Positions 30,286 through 39,262 of a DNA stretch of 64,000 nucleotides are shown here, piece by piece (the stretch's first letter is position 1; every line of letters begins with the position of its first letter). The notes beneath the pieces are model-generated. The model was given only the letters and a program-made list of their open reading frames with translations. It ran no database searches and was not told the DNA's origin. The stretch is from NCBI GenBank assembly GCA_019429125.1, contig JAHYJO010000001.1:71088-135087 (forward strand), read 5' to 3'. The DNA comes from Nanobdellati archaeon (GTDB lineage Archaea; EX4484-52; GLR71). A program made the position numbers and the translations under genes.

Positions 30286-30622
30286 TTTTTTCAATAACTT
30301 CCCAATGTCCACCTTTATCAGGACCTATGCGTTTAAGCCGACCTTTTTCTTTTAGCTTCTTGATGTTTTCTTTTATCTTTCTTTGAGAAATATCCATCAA
30401 TTCAGATAATTCATTTGCTGAAATACCAGCATCTTTAAGTATAAATTTTATAATATTCTTTTGATTTTTGGTTAATTTTTCTCCGACCTTTTCAGTGACC
30501 TTTTCTCCGACCTTACCATTCAATATTGAAAGATTTTTTCGTTTAAAAACAGCCACAAACGTACCAAATACATCTTTAAATTCAGTTTCGGGCTCTTTGA
30601 ATGTTTTTGTTTCTAAATACAT
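30278..30622 (-). CDS. C-terminal wHTH fragment of an AlbA_2-type (ATP-dependent helicase-like) transcriptional regulator
   Basis: EFKDVFGTFVAVFKRKN...VGEKVTEKVGEKLTKNQKNIIKFILKDAGISANELSELMDISQRKIKENIKKLKEKGRLKRIGPDKGGHWEVIE. Confidence 0.75.
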   Translation of the reverse strand: MYLETKTFKEPETEFKDVFGTFVAVFKRKNLSILNGKVGEKVTEKVGEKLTKNQKNIIKFILKDAGISANELSELMDISQRKIKENIKKLKEKGRLKRIGPDKGGHWEVIEKTS

Positions 30623-30628
30623 AATTGG

Positions 30629-30686
30629 GTTTGTTCAACTTGCCTGTATATAATTTAGTGACCACTTTTGGTGGTGTATTTAGGGA
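30629..30686 (-). repeat. 58-bp direct repeat, copy A
   Basis: gtttgttcaacttgcctgtatataatttagtgaccacttttggtggtgtatttaggga; identical to 31881-31938. Confidence 0.97.
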
Positions 30687-30714
30687 GTTTTACTTAGTTA
30701 TGTATTTTTTGAGA

Positions 30715-31230
30715 CTAAATTTTGCTATTAATTATTTCTTTGACTTTTGATACAAACATTACTGTATTGATTCTTAATTGTTCTATCTCATCATTATCAA
30801 ATAGTATGTTTGCGGAATATGATGCAAGTTCTCGTTTGTTTTTTGAGTCTACATAGAATAAGATGTCTTTATAATTAAGAAAAAGTGAGATTAATTCTAT
30901 ATCGTTTCTTGTTAATTCTTTACTGTAAAATTCTTTAATTAGGATACAGAGTGTTGCAAGGTGACTTTTTGAAGAATAGCCTTTACTTAATATTAATGCC
31001 AATGCAGCATGGTAACAGGCATAATAACATCCGGTTATTGCCCAGTCTGGATAATTCAACTGTATTGCATCTTTTATGAAATTGAGATTATGTTTGGCTT
31101 TTTGGAAATGACCTTTTATTTCTCCTTTTGATGATTCTTTTTTAATTATTTTTTTATGTATAAAATTTTCTATTCTTTTTTCAACTAAATGTGGATTATT
31201 AAGCATATTATTTAATTCGTAGATATTCAT
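30715..31230 (-). CDS. HEPN domain protein (toxin-like partner of MNT)
   Basis: GHFQKAKHNLNFIKDAIQLNYPDWAITGCYYACYHAALALILSKGYSSKSHLATL; overlaps the upstream MNT gene. Confidence 0.85.
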   Translation of the reverse strand: MNIYELNNMLNNPHLVEKRIENFIHKKIIKKESSKGEIKGHFQKAKHNLNFIKDAIQLNYPDWAITGCYYACYHAALALILSKGYSSKSHLATLCILIKEFYSKELTRNDIELISLFLNYKDILFYVDSKNKRELASYSANILFDNDEIEQLRINTVMFVSKVKEIINSKI

Positions 31231-31822
31231 CGTAAATGCACGTATAATAGTATATATGGTTGGTTAACGGATAACCTGTCTCAATTGCAGATTGAATGAC
31301 TGGTTCTTCTTTAATTTTAATTTCTTTTTTGAATTTTGGAAGTGTGATCTGAAAATCATTTATTTTCATAGATGTTTGTGTCTCAACATAGTTTTTTGCA
31401 TTTGTTGTATCTATTTTTTTATTTGATATGAGCAAAATATCTATATCGGATTCTTTTGTATAATTATTTTTTGCAGTTGATCCGAAAAGGAACATGATTA
31501 TCGGTTTTTCGTCTAAGGTGTCTATAAATATGTTAATTGCGTCTTTTCTGAGAGTATTTAATTGTTGCATTTTTTCTGTGTCAAAACAGGTAAATAATGC
31601 ATATGTCTCTTTTGTTTTTTTTATTTTGTATCTTTTCATATTCCCTTCTTTTTCAGAACTTAAGATTCTTGAGAGTTCAAGTTTATTTAGGAATCTGTAT
31701 GCACTGTTTTCATTAAGTTCTGTTTTTCTGGCAAGTTCTCTAAGGTGAATACATTGATTCTTATTTTCATAGAAGAATCTAAGGATTCTTTCAATTCCCG
31801 GAGTTATAATATTGTTTAACAT
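31208..31822 (-). CDS. wHTH + MNT nucleotidyltransferase (antitoxin-like)
   Basis: HTH LRELARKTELNENSAYRFLNKLELSRIL; GSTAKNNYTKESDIDILLIS. Confidence 0.88.
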   Translation of the reverse strand: MLNNIITPGIERILRFFYENKNQCIHLRELARKTELNENSAYRFLNKLELSRILSSEKEGNMKRYKIKKTKETYALFTCFDTEKMQQLNTLRKDAINIFIDTLDEKPIIMFLFGSTAKNNYTKESDIDILLISNKKIDTTNAKNYVETQTSMKINDFQITLPKFKKEIKIKEEPVIQSAIETGYPLTNHIYYYTCIYDEYLRIK

Positions 31823-31880
31823 ATTTCAACAATTGTTTAATTGTTTTAAACAGTTATATGTTTGTTGGTTATATCAATAT

Positions 31881-31938
31881 GTTTGTTCAACTTGCCTGTA
31901 TATAATTTAGTGACCACTTTTGGTGGTGTATTTAGGGA
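31881..31938 (-). repeat. 58-bp direct repeat, copy B
   Basis: identical to 30629-30686. Confidence 0.97.
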
Positions 31939-31981
31939 AATGTCTTTTAATATTTAAAATTATACATACCTTATCTATTTT

Positions 31982-33121
31982 ATGGATAAAATAAAGGCAA
32001 AATTGAAGCAGATGCCATCTGATTTTGTTGTGAAAGAGATATTACCTGATAAGCGCATTCTTGATATTAATACCCAATTTGATTATCCAAATGAGGGAAA
32101 TACTTTACATTGTATACTTAAAAAAGAGGATTTTGATCAGTTCCGCGCTGTAGGCATCATTGCATCTGAATTGGGAATTGCTTCAAAAGATGTTGCTATA
32201 TGTGGAACAAAGGATAAGATAGCGCATACAACACAGAGAGTGTCTATTAAAGGGTGTAAGAGTGTTGATATAGATAAACTTGTGTTGGGCGACATAAGTA
32301 TTAAATATCTTGGCAGAGGGCCTGAATTGCGCATTGGTGAGCTTTACGGCAATCACTTTGAGATTGTTTTGAGAGGCATTGATATAGATAAAGAGGAACT
32401 CTCAAAATATCTTCAAAAAATAAAAGACAATCCTAAATTTCCCAATCATTTCGGTGAGCAGAGGTTTGGGTCTATAAGACCTATATCACACATTGTAGGA
32501 AAACATGTAATTCTTGGTGATTTTAAGGGTGCTGTGCTTGATTATATCTGTCTTTGCTTTCCTCGGGAGTCTGAAATGATACAAAAAGCCAGAATTAAGG
32601 CAAAGAGTGACATTAAGGCTGCTCTTGAACTGTTTCCTAAGTCTTCATATTATGAGCGGGTGATGATGTCTCATCTGATTGAGAAACCAGAGGATTATCG
32701 TGGTGCCTTTTTTAGGTTGCCACCCAATCTTCAGAAACTTATGGTGCACGCTTATCAGTCATATCTTTTTAATAGGATTTTAGATAAAGTAATAGCTTCA
32801 GGTTTTGGTAATCGTATGCTTGAGATACCTCTGTTCGGGTTTGGGATGAACATACCAAAAGATCCTAAATTAGTTGCTATAATGCGCGAGGTCCTTAAGG
32901 CAGAGAATATTAGTCTTGGTAATTTTAGGGATGATTCTTCAAGACAATTGGGGTCAAAAGGTGGTCGCAGAAAGGCATTTCAGACTGCAGAACAATTTAA
33001 GGTTGTAGAAATCGGTGACGATGAACTTAATTTAGGAAAAATAAAATGTAAAATATCTTTCTCGCTTCGTAAAGGGACATATGCAACTGTTTTTTTAGGT
33101 AATAATTTTGACTTGTCTTGA
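31982..33121 (+). CDS. truD: tRNA pseudouridine(13) synthase TruD
   Basis: FVVKEI, CGTKDKIAHTTQ, NHFGEQRFGS, YQSYLFNRIL motifs. Confidence 0.95.
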   Translation: MDKIKAKLKQMPSDFVVKEILPDKRILDINTQFDYPNEGNTLHCILKKEDFDQFRAVGIIASELGIASKDVAICGTKDKIAHTTQRVSIKGCKSVDIDKLVLGDISIKYLGRGPELRIGELYGNHFEIVLRGIDIDKEELSKYLQKIKDNPKFPNHFGEQRFGSIRPISHIVGKHVILGDFKGAVLDYICLCFPRESEMIQKARIKAKSDIKAALELFPKSSYYERVMMSHLIEKPEDYRGAFFRLPPNLQKLMVHAYQSYLFNRILDKVIASGFGNRMLEIPLFGFGMNIPKDPKLVAIMREVLKAENISLGNFRDDSSRQLGSKGGRRKAFQTAEQFKVVEIGDDELNLGKIKCKISFSLRKGTYATVFLGNNFDLS

Positions 33122-33124
33122 AAT

Positions 33125-33559
33125 TTATTTGTTTGCTCTAATTATCCATGCTGTATATGTTTCATTGTTGCCTAAATCACAGTCACATCTGCAGTGTTTT
33201 TCGGTATTTGCATCTATGAACGGGTCAAGGTCAGTCGGTTTTTCTGATGGGTAGCATGAACAGTCATAGTTTAAGTCAGGGTGGTTTTGTATTGCAAGAC
33301 ATTGTTCTTTTGCAAAACTATTGTTGTAGCTTGTAAACATTATCCAGCCAGTACCAAGTATAAGTATAATAAATATCGTAATGACTATGGTTTTTGTAAA
33401 GTCTTTTTTTGGTATTTCGTCTTTTTGAGAAGTCTTGTTTTTTGTATCTGTCTCTTTAGTCTCAATTACTTTTTTATTGATATCTTTTTTTTGAGTATTT
33501 TTAAGTTTATTATCATTATCTTCAATTTCTTTTTCGGTGGTATCTTTTTCCCCCATCAT
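33125..33559 (-). CDS. single-TM hypothetical protein with Cys-rich ectodomain
   Basis: 144 aa; TM TIVITIFIILILGTGWIMF; CSC...CRCDC. Confidence 0.65.
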   Translation of the reverse strand: MMGEKDTTEKEIEDNDNKLKNTQKKDINKKVIETKETDTKNKTSQKDEIPKKDFTKTIVITIFIILILGTGWIMFTSYNNSFAKEQCLAIQNHPDLNYDCSCYPSEKPTDLDPFIDANTEKHCRCDCDLGNNETYTAWIIRANK

Positions 33560-33597
33560 GTATCACATAAAATATTGTAAGTATATAAGTATTTGGT

Positions 33598-34299
33598 TTA
33601 TTGGTATATATTAAAGATGGTCTCAAGTTCGTCTTTTTCGACAAAACCTTTTCTTATAGTGTCAAAATTGATTATCATTGCTGGTAAATTATCTATATCT
33701 ATATTGTAGCTATTACGTATTGTGCTTATCAATGGGTCTTTATCATATTCACCGTCTATTGATAGAACTACAAGTTTTCCGTGTTTTTTGTATCCGTTTT
33801 CTTGTTTTGTGTCATCATTGTATTTTTTTACAAATTCGTCAAGTATGTATCCTTGTATTTCTGAAGTTTTATCATCTATCTTGTAAAAATACAGTATAGG
33901 TGTATACTCATCTTTGCATGAATCCTGATAGTTGTGTATATGATTATAAAATTTTATTTCCATCAGGAAATATCTGCGTTTCAGGTATTCAAATTCTGTT
34001 TTTTTGAAATCAGATGCACTACCGTATCGTTGCAGTTCACGGCCAGTCTCGCCAAGGTCTTTACTTATCATTTCTATTCTAGGGGTTAGTATCTTACAAT
34101 CTATGTTTCCTATGTTTTCTAAAAATATCCATTCTATATTATAGCTTTCACTGTTTAGTTCATTGTCTTTTATTATGTTTAATACTTCATTAGTCCTGTA
34201 ATTGTCAAGAACCCAACCTATCATGATACCGCTTGTGAAGATGACTATTGCTGCTATAAGGCTTGTTATAAATATGTGTTTTATGTATTGTTCTTTCAT
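33598..34299 (-). CDS. membrane-anchored protein, thioredoxin-fold-like C-terminus without CxxC
   Basis: N-terminal TM; LVVLSIDGEYDKDPLISTIRNSYNIDIDNLPAMIINF resembles beta3-cisPro-beta4 of a Trx fold. Confidence 0.6.
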   Translation of the reverse strand: MKEQYIKHIFITSLIAAIVIFTSGIMIGWVLDNYRTNEVLNIIKDNELNSESYNIEWIFLENIGNIDCKILTPRIEMISKDLGETGRELQRYGSASDFKKTEFEYLKRRYFLMEIKFYNHIHNYQDSCKDEYTPILYFYKIDDKTSEIQGYILDEFVKKYNDDTKQENGYKKHGKLVVLSIDGEYDKDPLISTIRNSYNIDIDNLPAMIINFDTIRKGFVEKDELETIFNIYQ

Positions 34300-34355
34300 T
34301 TAAAGTCCTCTGTTTTTGATTATGATATTAATTTCATCAGATATATTTAAAAATG

Positions 34356-35603
34356 CTACCATACTCGTTTTGATTTGCGTAATTCAAGAATTAAGGAACA
34401 TATCCAGCTTAGAGTTACAATCCATGAATATACGGTGAGGAATAGTAAAAATGCTATTATAGATTTAGGGGATAAATCTATTTTATTTTCTATAAGTTTG
34501 TGTGCTTTATACATCATGTATAATCCAATTGCTGTTATTATTAATAGTGGTATTGTTATCTTAAAATTTATGGTCAATAATGTTTGTTTTATTGTGAGTA
34601 TATCTATTAGATTAAGTATTGAGGTCTCTGCAATTATTGTTCGTTGATATATGTATTTTAACCAAGTAAATATGCCATTAAAGACAATTGTTGTGGTTAA
34701 GAATACTATAAATATTCCTAGTATATTAAGGGGTAGCATGAATAGTCCTAAGAGCCCGAATTCTTTGTTTAAATGCATGTGTTTGTATTTTCGTGCATTA
34801 TATATGTAACCTCTAAACCATCTGATTCTTTGACGCATCAATGCTTTAAACGTGTCTGGTGCATTCGTGTGTGTTATGCTTCTAATCTCAAATGCGATGT
34901 GTTTATGTTTGTTGTGGAGGCGTAATGCAATTTCTAGGTCTTCAGTTATGTTGTCAGCTTCATCAAAATAACCTTCAGTTTTGAGGTCTTCTGTCCTGTA
35001 TACACTTAAGACACCAGGGGTTACGTACATACAGTTTATGAATGAATATAATGTTCTAAATATTGCTGCATACATGTATTCAAATACTTGAATTTTTTCA
35101 ATAATTTTTTTGTGATTTCTAATTAATATACTGCTTGAGCAACCTGATATTTCTTTCTTTCTGAAATGTTGGACAAGGCGTATTACTGATTCTTTTTCGA
35201 TGTATGAATCAGCATCTACACAGGCGAACAATTCTTTTTTTGATCTTTTTAGTGCAACATTTAATGCATGGCCTTTGCCATGATTTTTTGTGCTTATGAC
35301 TATTACGCCTTCTTTTTTGTATTTTTTTGCGATTTTTGCAGTGTTGTCTTTTGAGCCGTCATCTATTACAAATATTTCGTATCTGTCTTTGGGATAGTCT
35401 ATATTTAATATTGATTCTATTGTTTTTGCTATTGTAGTCTCTTCATTATAGGCTGGGATTGTGAAAGTTATTGAGGGGTAATAGCCTTTTTTAGGTTTAA
35501 TACTTTCTTCAATCTCTTTTTTACTTAGAAAAAGTAGATTTATCCAGATGATTGAAATGTATAATCCTATGAATGAAATTATGAGCATGACGTATTCAAG
35601 CAT
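34356..35603 (-). CDS. glycosyltransferase family 2, membrane-bound
   Basis: PSITFTIPAYNEETTIAKTIESIL, DDGSKDNT, DADS, QRIRWFRGY plus TM segments. Confidence 0.92.
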   Translation of the reverse strand: MLEYVMLIISFIGLYISIIWINLLFLSKKEIEESIKPKKGYYPSITFTIPAYNEETTIAKTIESILNIDYPKDRYEIFVIDDGSKDNTAKIAKKYKKEGVIVISTKNHGKGHALNVALKRSKKELFACVDADSYIEKESVIRLVQHFRKKEISGCSSSILIRNHKKIIEKIQVFEYMYAAIFRTLYSFINCMYVTPGVLSVYRTEDLKTEGYFDEADNITEDLEIALRLHNKHKHIAFEIRSITHTNAPDTFKALMRQRIRWFRGYIYNARKYKHMHLNKEFGLLGLFMLPLNILGIFIVFLTTTIVFNGIFTWLKYIYQRTIIAETSILNLIDILTIKQTLLTINFKITIPLLIITAIGLYMMYKAHKLIENKIDLSPKSIIAFLLFLTVYSWIVTLSWICSLILELRKSKRVW

Positions 35604-35621
35604 ATTGGTTCACTTTTGTTT

Positions 35622-35960
35622 TCAATAAAGTTTTAGATAGCCTGTTATCTTGTCTATCTTTTCATCAGTATCAGGGCCTATGGCAAGTGCTGTGATTGTT
35701 CCTGATGGTACTTCTGTCTTTCCTGCATCGCGTATCAGTGCGGGTTTCATCTTTTCTGCGTTTGCTTTGTTGAATAGGTCTATAATATCTTTTTCGCTAT
35801 CTATTTTTAGGACTACTTTTTTTTGGCCTTGCATTTCCCATATATTTTTGTTTTCTGCTGGTGCTTTCTTGTAGGCTTCAAGGGATGCGTGGCTCGCTTG
35901 GGCTGCCATCTTTCCTTTTCCCATATTCAAATCTTTTCGGATTATGATTGCTTGCTTCAT
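35622..35960 (-). CDS. pth2: peptidyl-tRNA hydrolase Pth2
   Basis: KQAIIIRKDLNMGKGKMAAQASHAS...TALAIGPDTDEKIDKITGYLKLY. Confidence 0.95.
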   Translation of the reverse strand: MKQAIIIRKDLNMGKGKMAAQASHASLEAYKKAPAENKNIWEMQGQKKVVLKIDSEKDIIDLFNKANAEKMKPALIRDAGKTEVPSGTITALAIGPDTDEKIDKITGYLKLY

Positions 35961-36030
35961 AGTATTTATTTTGAAAAACTAACTTTTTAAATGCTATGTT
36001 TATATAGTTATTTTATGTTAATTAATTGGT

Positions 36031-36828
36031 ATGGCTGGTAACTTAAGCAGTTTTATTAATGAGCAGATAGTGTATCCTCTTTTGAATGATAATCCTTATT
36101 ATACACTTGGTGAAACTGTTCTTTATGGGTTGGCATTTCTTTTTTTCGTGTGGTTGGCATCAAAGTTTTTTGAGAAGATGAAGATTGATATTGGTCTTAA
36201 GTTTTTGGTCGGTTGGTCTGGGTGGATACTTATAATGGCTGGAACACGGGTTTTAAAAGATCAAGGTGTTCTTACCTCTCTTATTTTTATTACACCTTTT
36301 AATGATGTCTTTTTTGTATCTATTGCATTTTCATTGATGTTTATTCTTAAGATTTTAGAGAAAAAAGGTGTTGTTGACTTTTATTCTGTTTGGATGCGCT
36401 TGCCTTATGTTTTGTTTATTCCAATATTATTCTATCTGTCTTATTCAAATATTATTGGAGGGTTCTATATATTTTTTATATTTTCGGTGTTTATGAGTTT
36501 ATTGTATTTGGTGCGCAAGAAGTTTTCATATATATTGTCTTTTGAAAATATGGTTGCGATGGCATCTCATATTCTTGATGCATCTGCTACGTTTGTTGCT
36601 ATGTCTTTTTTTGGTGCTTTTGAGAAACACATAGTGCCTAATATATTTATTGGTACATTTGGCCCTATTGCCATGTTTCCTTTAAAAATAATTGTTGTTG
36701 GGTTTGTGCTTTATTATATTGATAAAGAAGTTGATAATGATTATGAAAGGCGATTTTTTAAGTTGATGATATTTTCTTTAGGGCTTGGTCCAGGGCTTCG
36801 CGGACTGATACAAGTTATGGGGTACTAA
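36031..36828 (+). CDS. DUF63 family membrane protein
   Basis: INEQIVYPLLNDNPYYTLGETVLYGLAF...; multi-TM. Confidence 0.85.
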   Translation: MAGNLSSFINEQIVYPLLNDNPYYTLGETVLYGLAFLFFVWLASKFFEKMKIDIGLKFLVGWSGWILIMAGTRVLKDQGVLTSLIFITPFNDVFFVSIAFSLMFILKILEKKGVVDFYSVWMRLPYVLFIPILFYLSYSNIIGGFYIFFIFSVFMSLLYLVRKKFSYILSFENMVAMASHILDASATFVAMSFFGAFEKHIVPNIFIGTFGPIAMFPLKIIVVGFVLYYIDKEVDNDYERRFFKLMIFSLGLGPGLRGLIQVMGY

Positions 36829-36833
36829 ATACA

Positions 36834-36971
36834 GGCTTCAGAATTATGGAACTAAAGTTCCAAGCTTTTAAGTAAGCTGAAAAAGCCCGGGTATCTTTAT
36901 GATACGACCTTAACAAAGGTTGACCATGTGAGCGCATTGACTTTCAGTCAACGCACATGTCTGTTTTTTTT
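36834..36971 (+). ncRNA. putative structured ncRNA ending in a hairpin plus U8
   Basis: outer stem GGCTTCAG/CTGAA(AA)AGCC enclosing GGAACtaaaGTTCC and AGCTTttaagtAAGCT; then GTATCtttatGATAC, CCTTaacaAAGG, CATGTG..CG..TTGACtttcaGTCAA..CG..CACATG, TTTTTTTT. Confidence 0.55.
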
Positions 36972-37018
36972 GTATGTAATTAGAATATGATTTAATTCGT
37001 TAAAAATTAAAAAGTAAT

Positions 37019-37090
37019 GGGTCGAGCCAGATTTGAACTGGCGACCTTCGCCTTGTAAGGGCGACGTCATAGCCACTAGACTACCGACCC
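37019..37090 (-). tRNA. tRNA-Val (UAC)
   Basis: cloverleaf GGGTCGGTAGTCTAGTGGCTATGACGTCGCCCTTACAAGGCGAAGGTCGCCAGTTCAAATCTGGCTCGACCC, loop CTTACAA. Confidence 0.95.
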
Positions 37091-37158
37091 AAAGTAGAAG
37101 TGCTAAGTATCTTTTTTTGCGACAACTTTATATGCTTTTATATTTTTGTGGGTAAATT

Positions 37159-37758
37159 ATGGTCATGCTTACTCTTGAACAAGGTGCAAAGCTTGTAAAA
37201 TATGCAAGATTGTCGATAAAGGATTATCTGTCTGGCGGTGCGTTAGAAGTTAAAGATTTTTCGTTTGCGCGTGATAAACAGGGTGTATTTGTGACTCTCT
37301 TGACATATCCCGAAAAGGAGCTTCGCGGGTGTATCGGGTTTCCTGAACCAGTTTTACCCCTATATGACTCTATATCTAAAGCGGCAGTATATGCTGCGGT
37401 TGATGATCCGCGATTTATTGAATTGTCTTTGGTTGAGTTGGATAAAGTTATTGTTGAAATATCTGTCCTTACGGTTCCTGAAAAGATAGTGTTGTCTGAT
37501 ACAAAAAGGTATGAGGATAAGATAACAATCGGTAAAGATGGGTTGATAATTCGGCGCGGGAATGTTTCAGGGCTTCTTCTGCCACAGGTGCCTGTTGAAT
37601 TTGGCTGGGATAAGAAACAGTTTCTTGCGCAGACTTGTGTCAAGGCAGGGCTTCCTTCTGATTGTTATCTTTTGTCTGGTGTGGGTGTATACCGGTTTCA
37701 GGCGCAGATATTTTCTGAAGAGAGTCCTTATGGTGTTGTAGTTGAAAAAATACTTTGA
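37159..37758 (+). CDS. amrA: AMMECR1 domain protein (AmrA)
   Basis: LRGCIGFPEPVLPLYDSISKAAVYAAVDDPRF, LLPQVPVEFGWDKKQFLAQTCVKAGLP. Confidence 0.93.
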   Translation: MVMLTLEQGAKLVKYARLSIKDYLSGGALEVKDFSFARDKQGVFVTLLTYPEKELRGCIGFPEPVLPLYDSISKAAVYAAVDDPRFIELSLVELDKVIVEISVLTVPEKIVLSDTKRYEDKITIGKDGLIIRRGNVSGLLLPQVPVEFGWDKKQFLAQTCVKAGLPSDCYLLSGVGVYRFQAQIFSEESPYGVVVEKIL

Positions 37759-37761
37759 TTT

Positions 37762-38897
37762 TTATTGAATTAATACATTATTATAGGGATAGTCATAATC
37801 ACTTCCAGATATATTTATCTTGTTAATCTCATTCAGGTTGTTAAGTCCATTTATCTTTATTAGGCCATCTGATATGGTATATAGAAAATCACCAATGTAT
37901 AATGATCTTTTTATCGAGTATTTTGAGCCATAATAATACCAGTTGTTATTGTCTATATTTTCATCTTCATCTGAGTGGGTGATTCTGTCTCTTAATTGTA
38001 TGCCGTTATTTGTGTCAATGTTGAATACGTACGCGCCTTGCCATTTATATTCACCATAAGCCCAACTAGGTATTTCATCTTTATATTGACTTTTGTCAAT
38101 TTCAGCTAAAAGTATTGGTATTACAAGCAGGTTTTTTTCTTTGTCAAACAGGAATGCTTTAGGGTCTTGTAGTGCGTATGAATCTGTGCCACGGTCACCT
38201 ATTTCAAATTTAGATATCTCTATTGGGGTATCTATGTATGTCACGTCAAAAAGCGCAATTTTTACTCCTGTATACCATGCAAAGTCGCCAGTTTTTGATG
38301 CTATTGCTTCTTTACCTATTCCGATTATATGATTTTTATCATATGGATGAAGATAGTCTGAGGATCCTGGTATCTTTAATTTTCCTGCGACTGTCGGTTT
38401 TGTTGGGTCTTTAAGGTCTATTACAAATAATGGGTCGACTTTTTTGAATGTGACCATGTATGCTGTGTCACCCATGAACCTTGCTGAGTATATGCTTTCA
38501 CCAGGTGCTAAATCTTCTACTTTTCCTATTATATTCATTTTTTCATCAAGGACATATAGGTTGTTTATTGTAGTGGGTAGGGTTGGTCTTGATTTTACTA
38601 TCTGTGTCGGTGCTATTTTTTGTGCGATTGCTATTGTTGATTCAGTGTTCGTTTGAGTATCTGTTATTGATGATGTGGATGTCATTTCTTGTTGACTATT
38701 AGATACTACAGTTGCAGTATTTAGAATTGCTGGAACCATTGTTCTTGTCTGTGTTCTAATTCCCATACTCACATTATTTACTCTAACAGTGGTTCCTATC
38801 CTGAAATATTCGTTGTGTTCATCTATCGAAAATTGGTTGAGTGGGGTACCAGGAACTTCTCCCGAATCTTCATAGTTTATATTTCCATCCTTTATTC
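37762..38897 (-). pseudogene. secreted beta-propeller domain protein (PF09826-like), N-terminus missing at MITE boundary
   Basis: frame open from the MITE edge: IKDGNINYEDSGEVPGTPLNQFSIDEHNEYFRIGTTVRVNNVSMGIRTQ...; family motif LNQFSMDE is upstream of any ATG. Confidence 0.75.
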
Positions 38898-39065
38898 TGC
38901 ACTGTTCAAAAAGGGAGTGATTTTAAATATTTTTTAAATATTGTTTGTTTATAAACTCTGGCAGAAAACCCTTTAATATATACATTTCACGCAGAATTAA
39001 AAAAGAAATGAAGGTATTTAATTAACTACATTTTGTTTGAAATCACTCAAAAAATGAACTGTGCC
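38898..39065 (+). mobile_element. MITE copy 2
   Basis: tgCACTGTTCAAAAAGGGAGTGATTTT...AAATCACTCAAAAAATGAACTGTGCC; no clear TSD. Confidence 0.88.
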
Positions 39066-39134
39066 GGTTTTGTTCGGGTGTTATCCCTAAAGAATTTGGT
39101 GATTTTTTGGTTTTTAATTATAAATAAAGGTTAA

Positions 39135-39260
39135 TGCAGGGGAGGGGATTCGAACCCCCGAACTCCTACGAGAGTGGATCTTGAGTCCACCGCCTCTTGC
39201 CGAATGATACCCCTTAATACATTTAAGGTATGTTCTTTGACCAGGCTGGGCGACCCCTGC
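39135..39260 (-). tRNA. tRNA-Leu (CAA) with 41-nt intron in the D-arm (non-canonical position)
   Basis: GCAGGGGTCGCCCAGCCTGGTCAAAG-[41 nt, 39194..39234]-GCGGTGGACTCAAGATCCACTCTCGTAGGAGTTCGGGGGTTCGAATCCCCTCCCCTGCA. Confidence 0.88.
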
Positions 39261-39262
39261 AT

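Noticed and set aside
36924-36960. tRNA-like anticodon arm (CTTTCAG loop)
   Set aside because: No acceptor or T-arm partners; better explained as terminal hairpin of the ncRNA candidate
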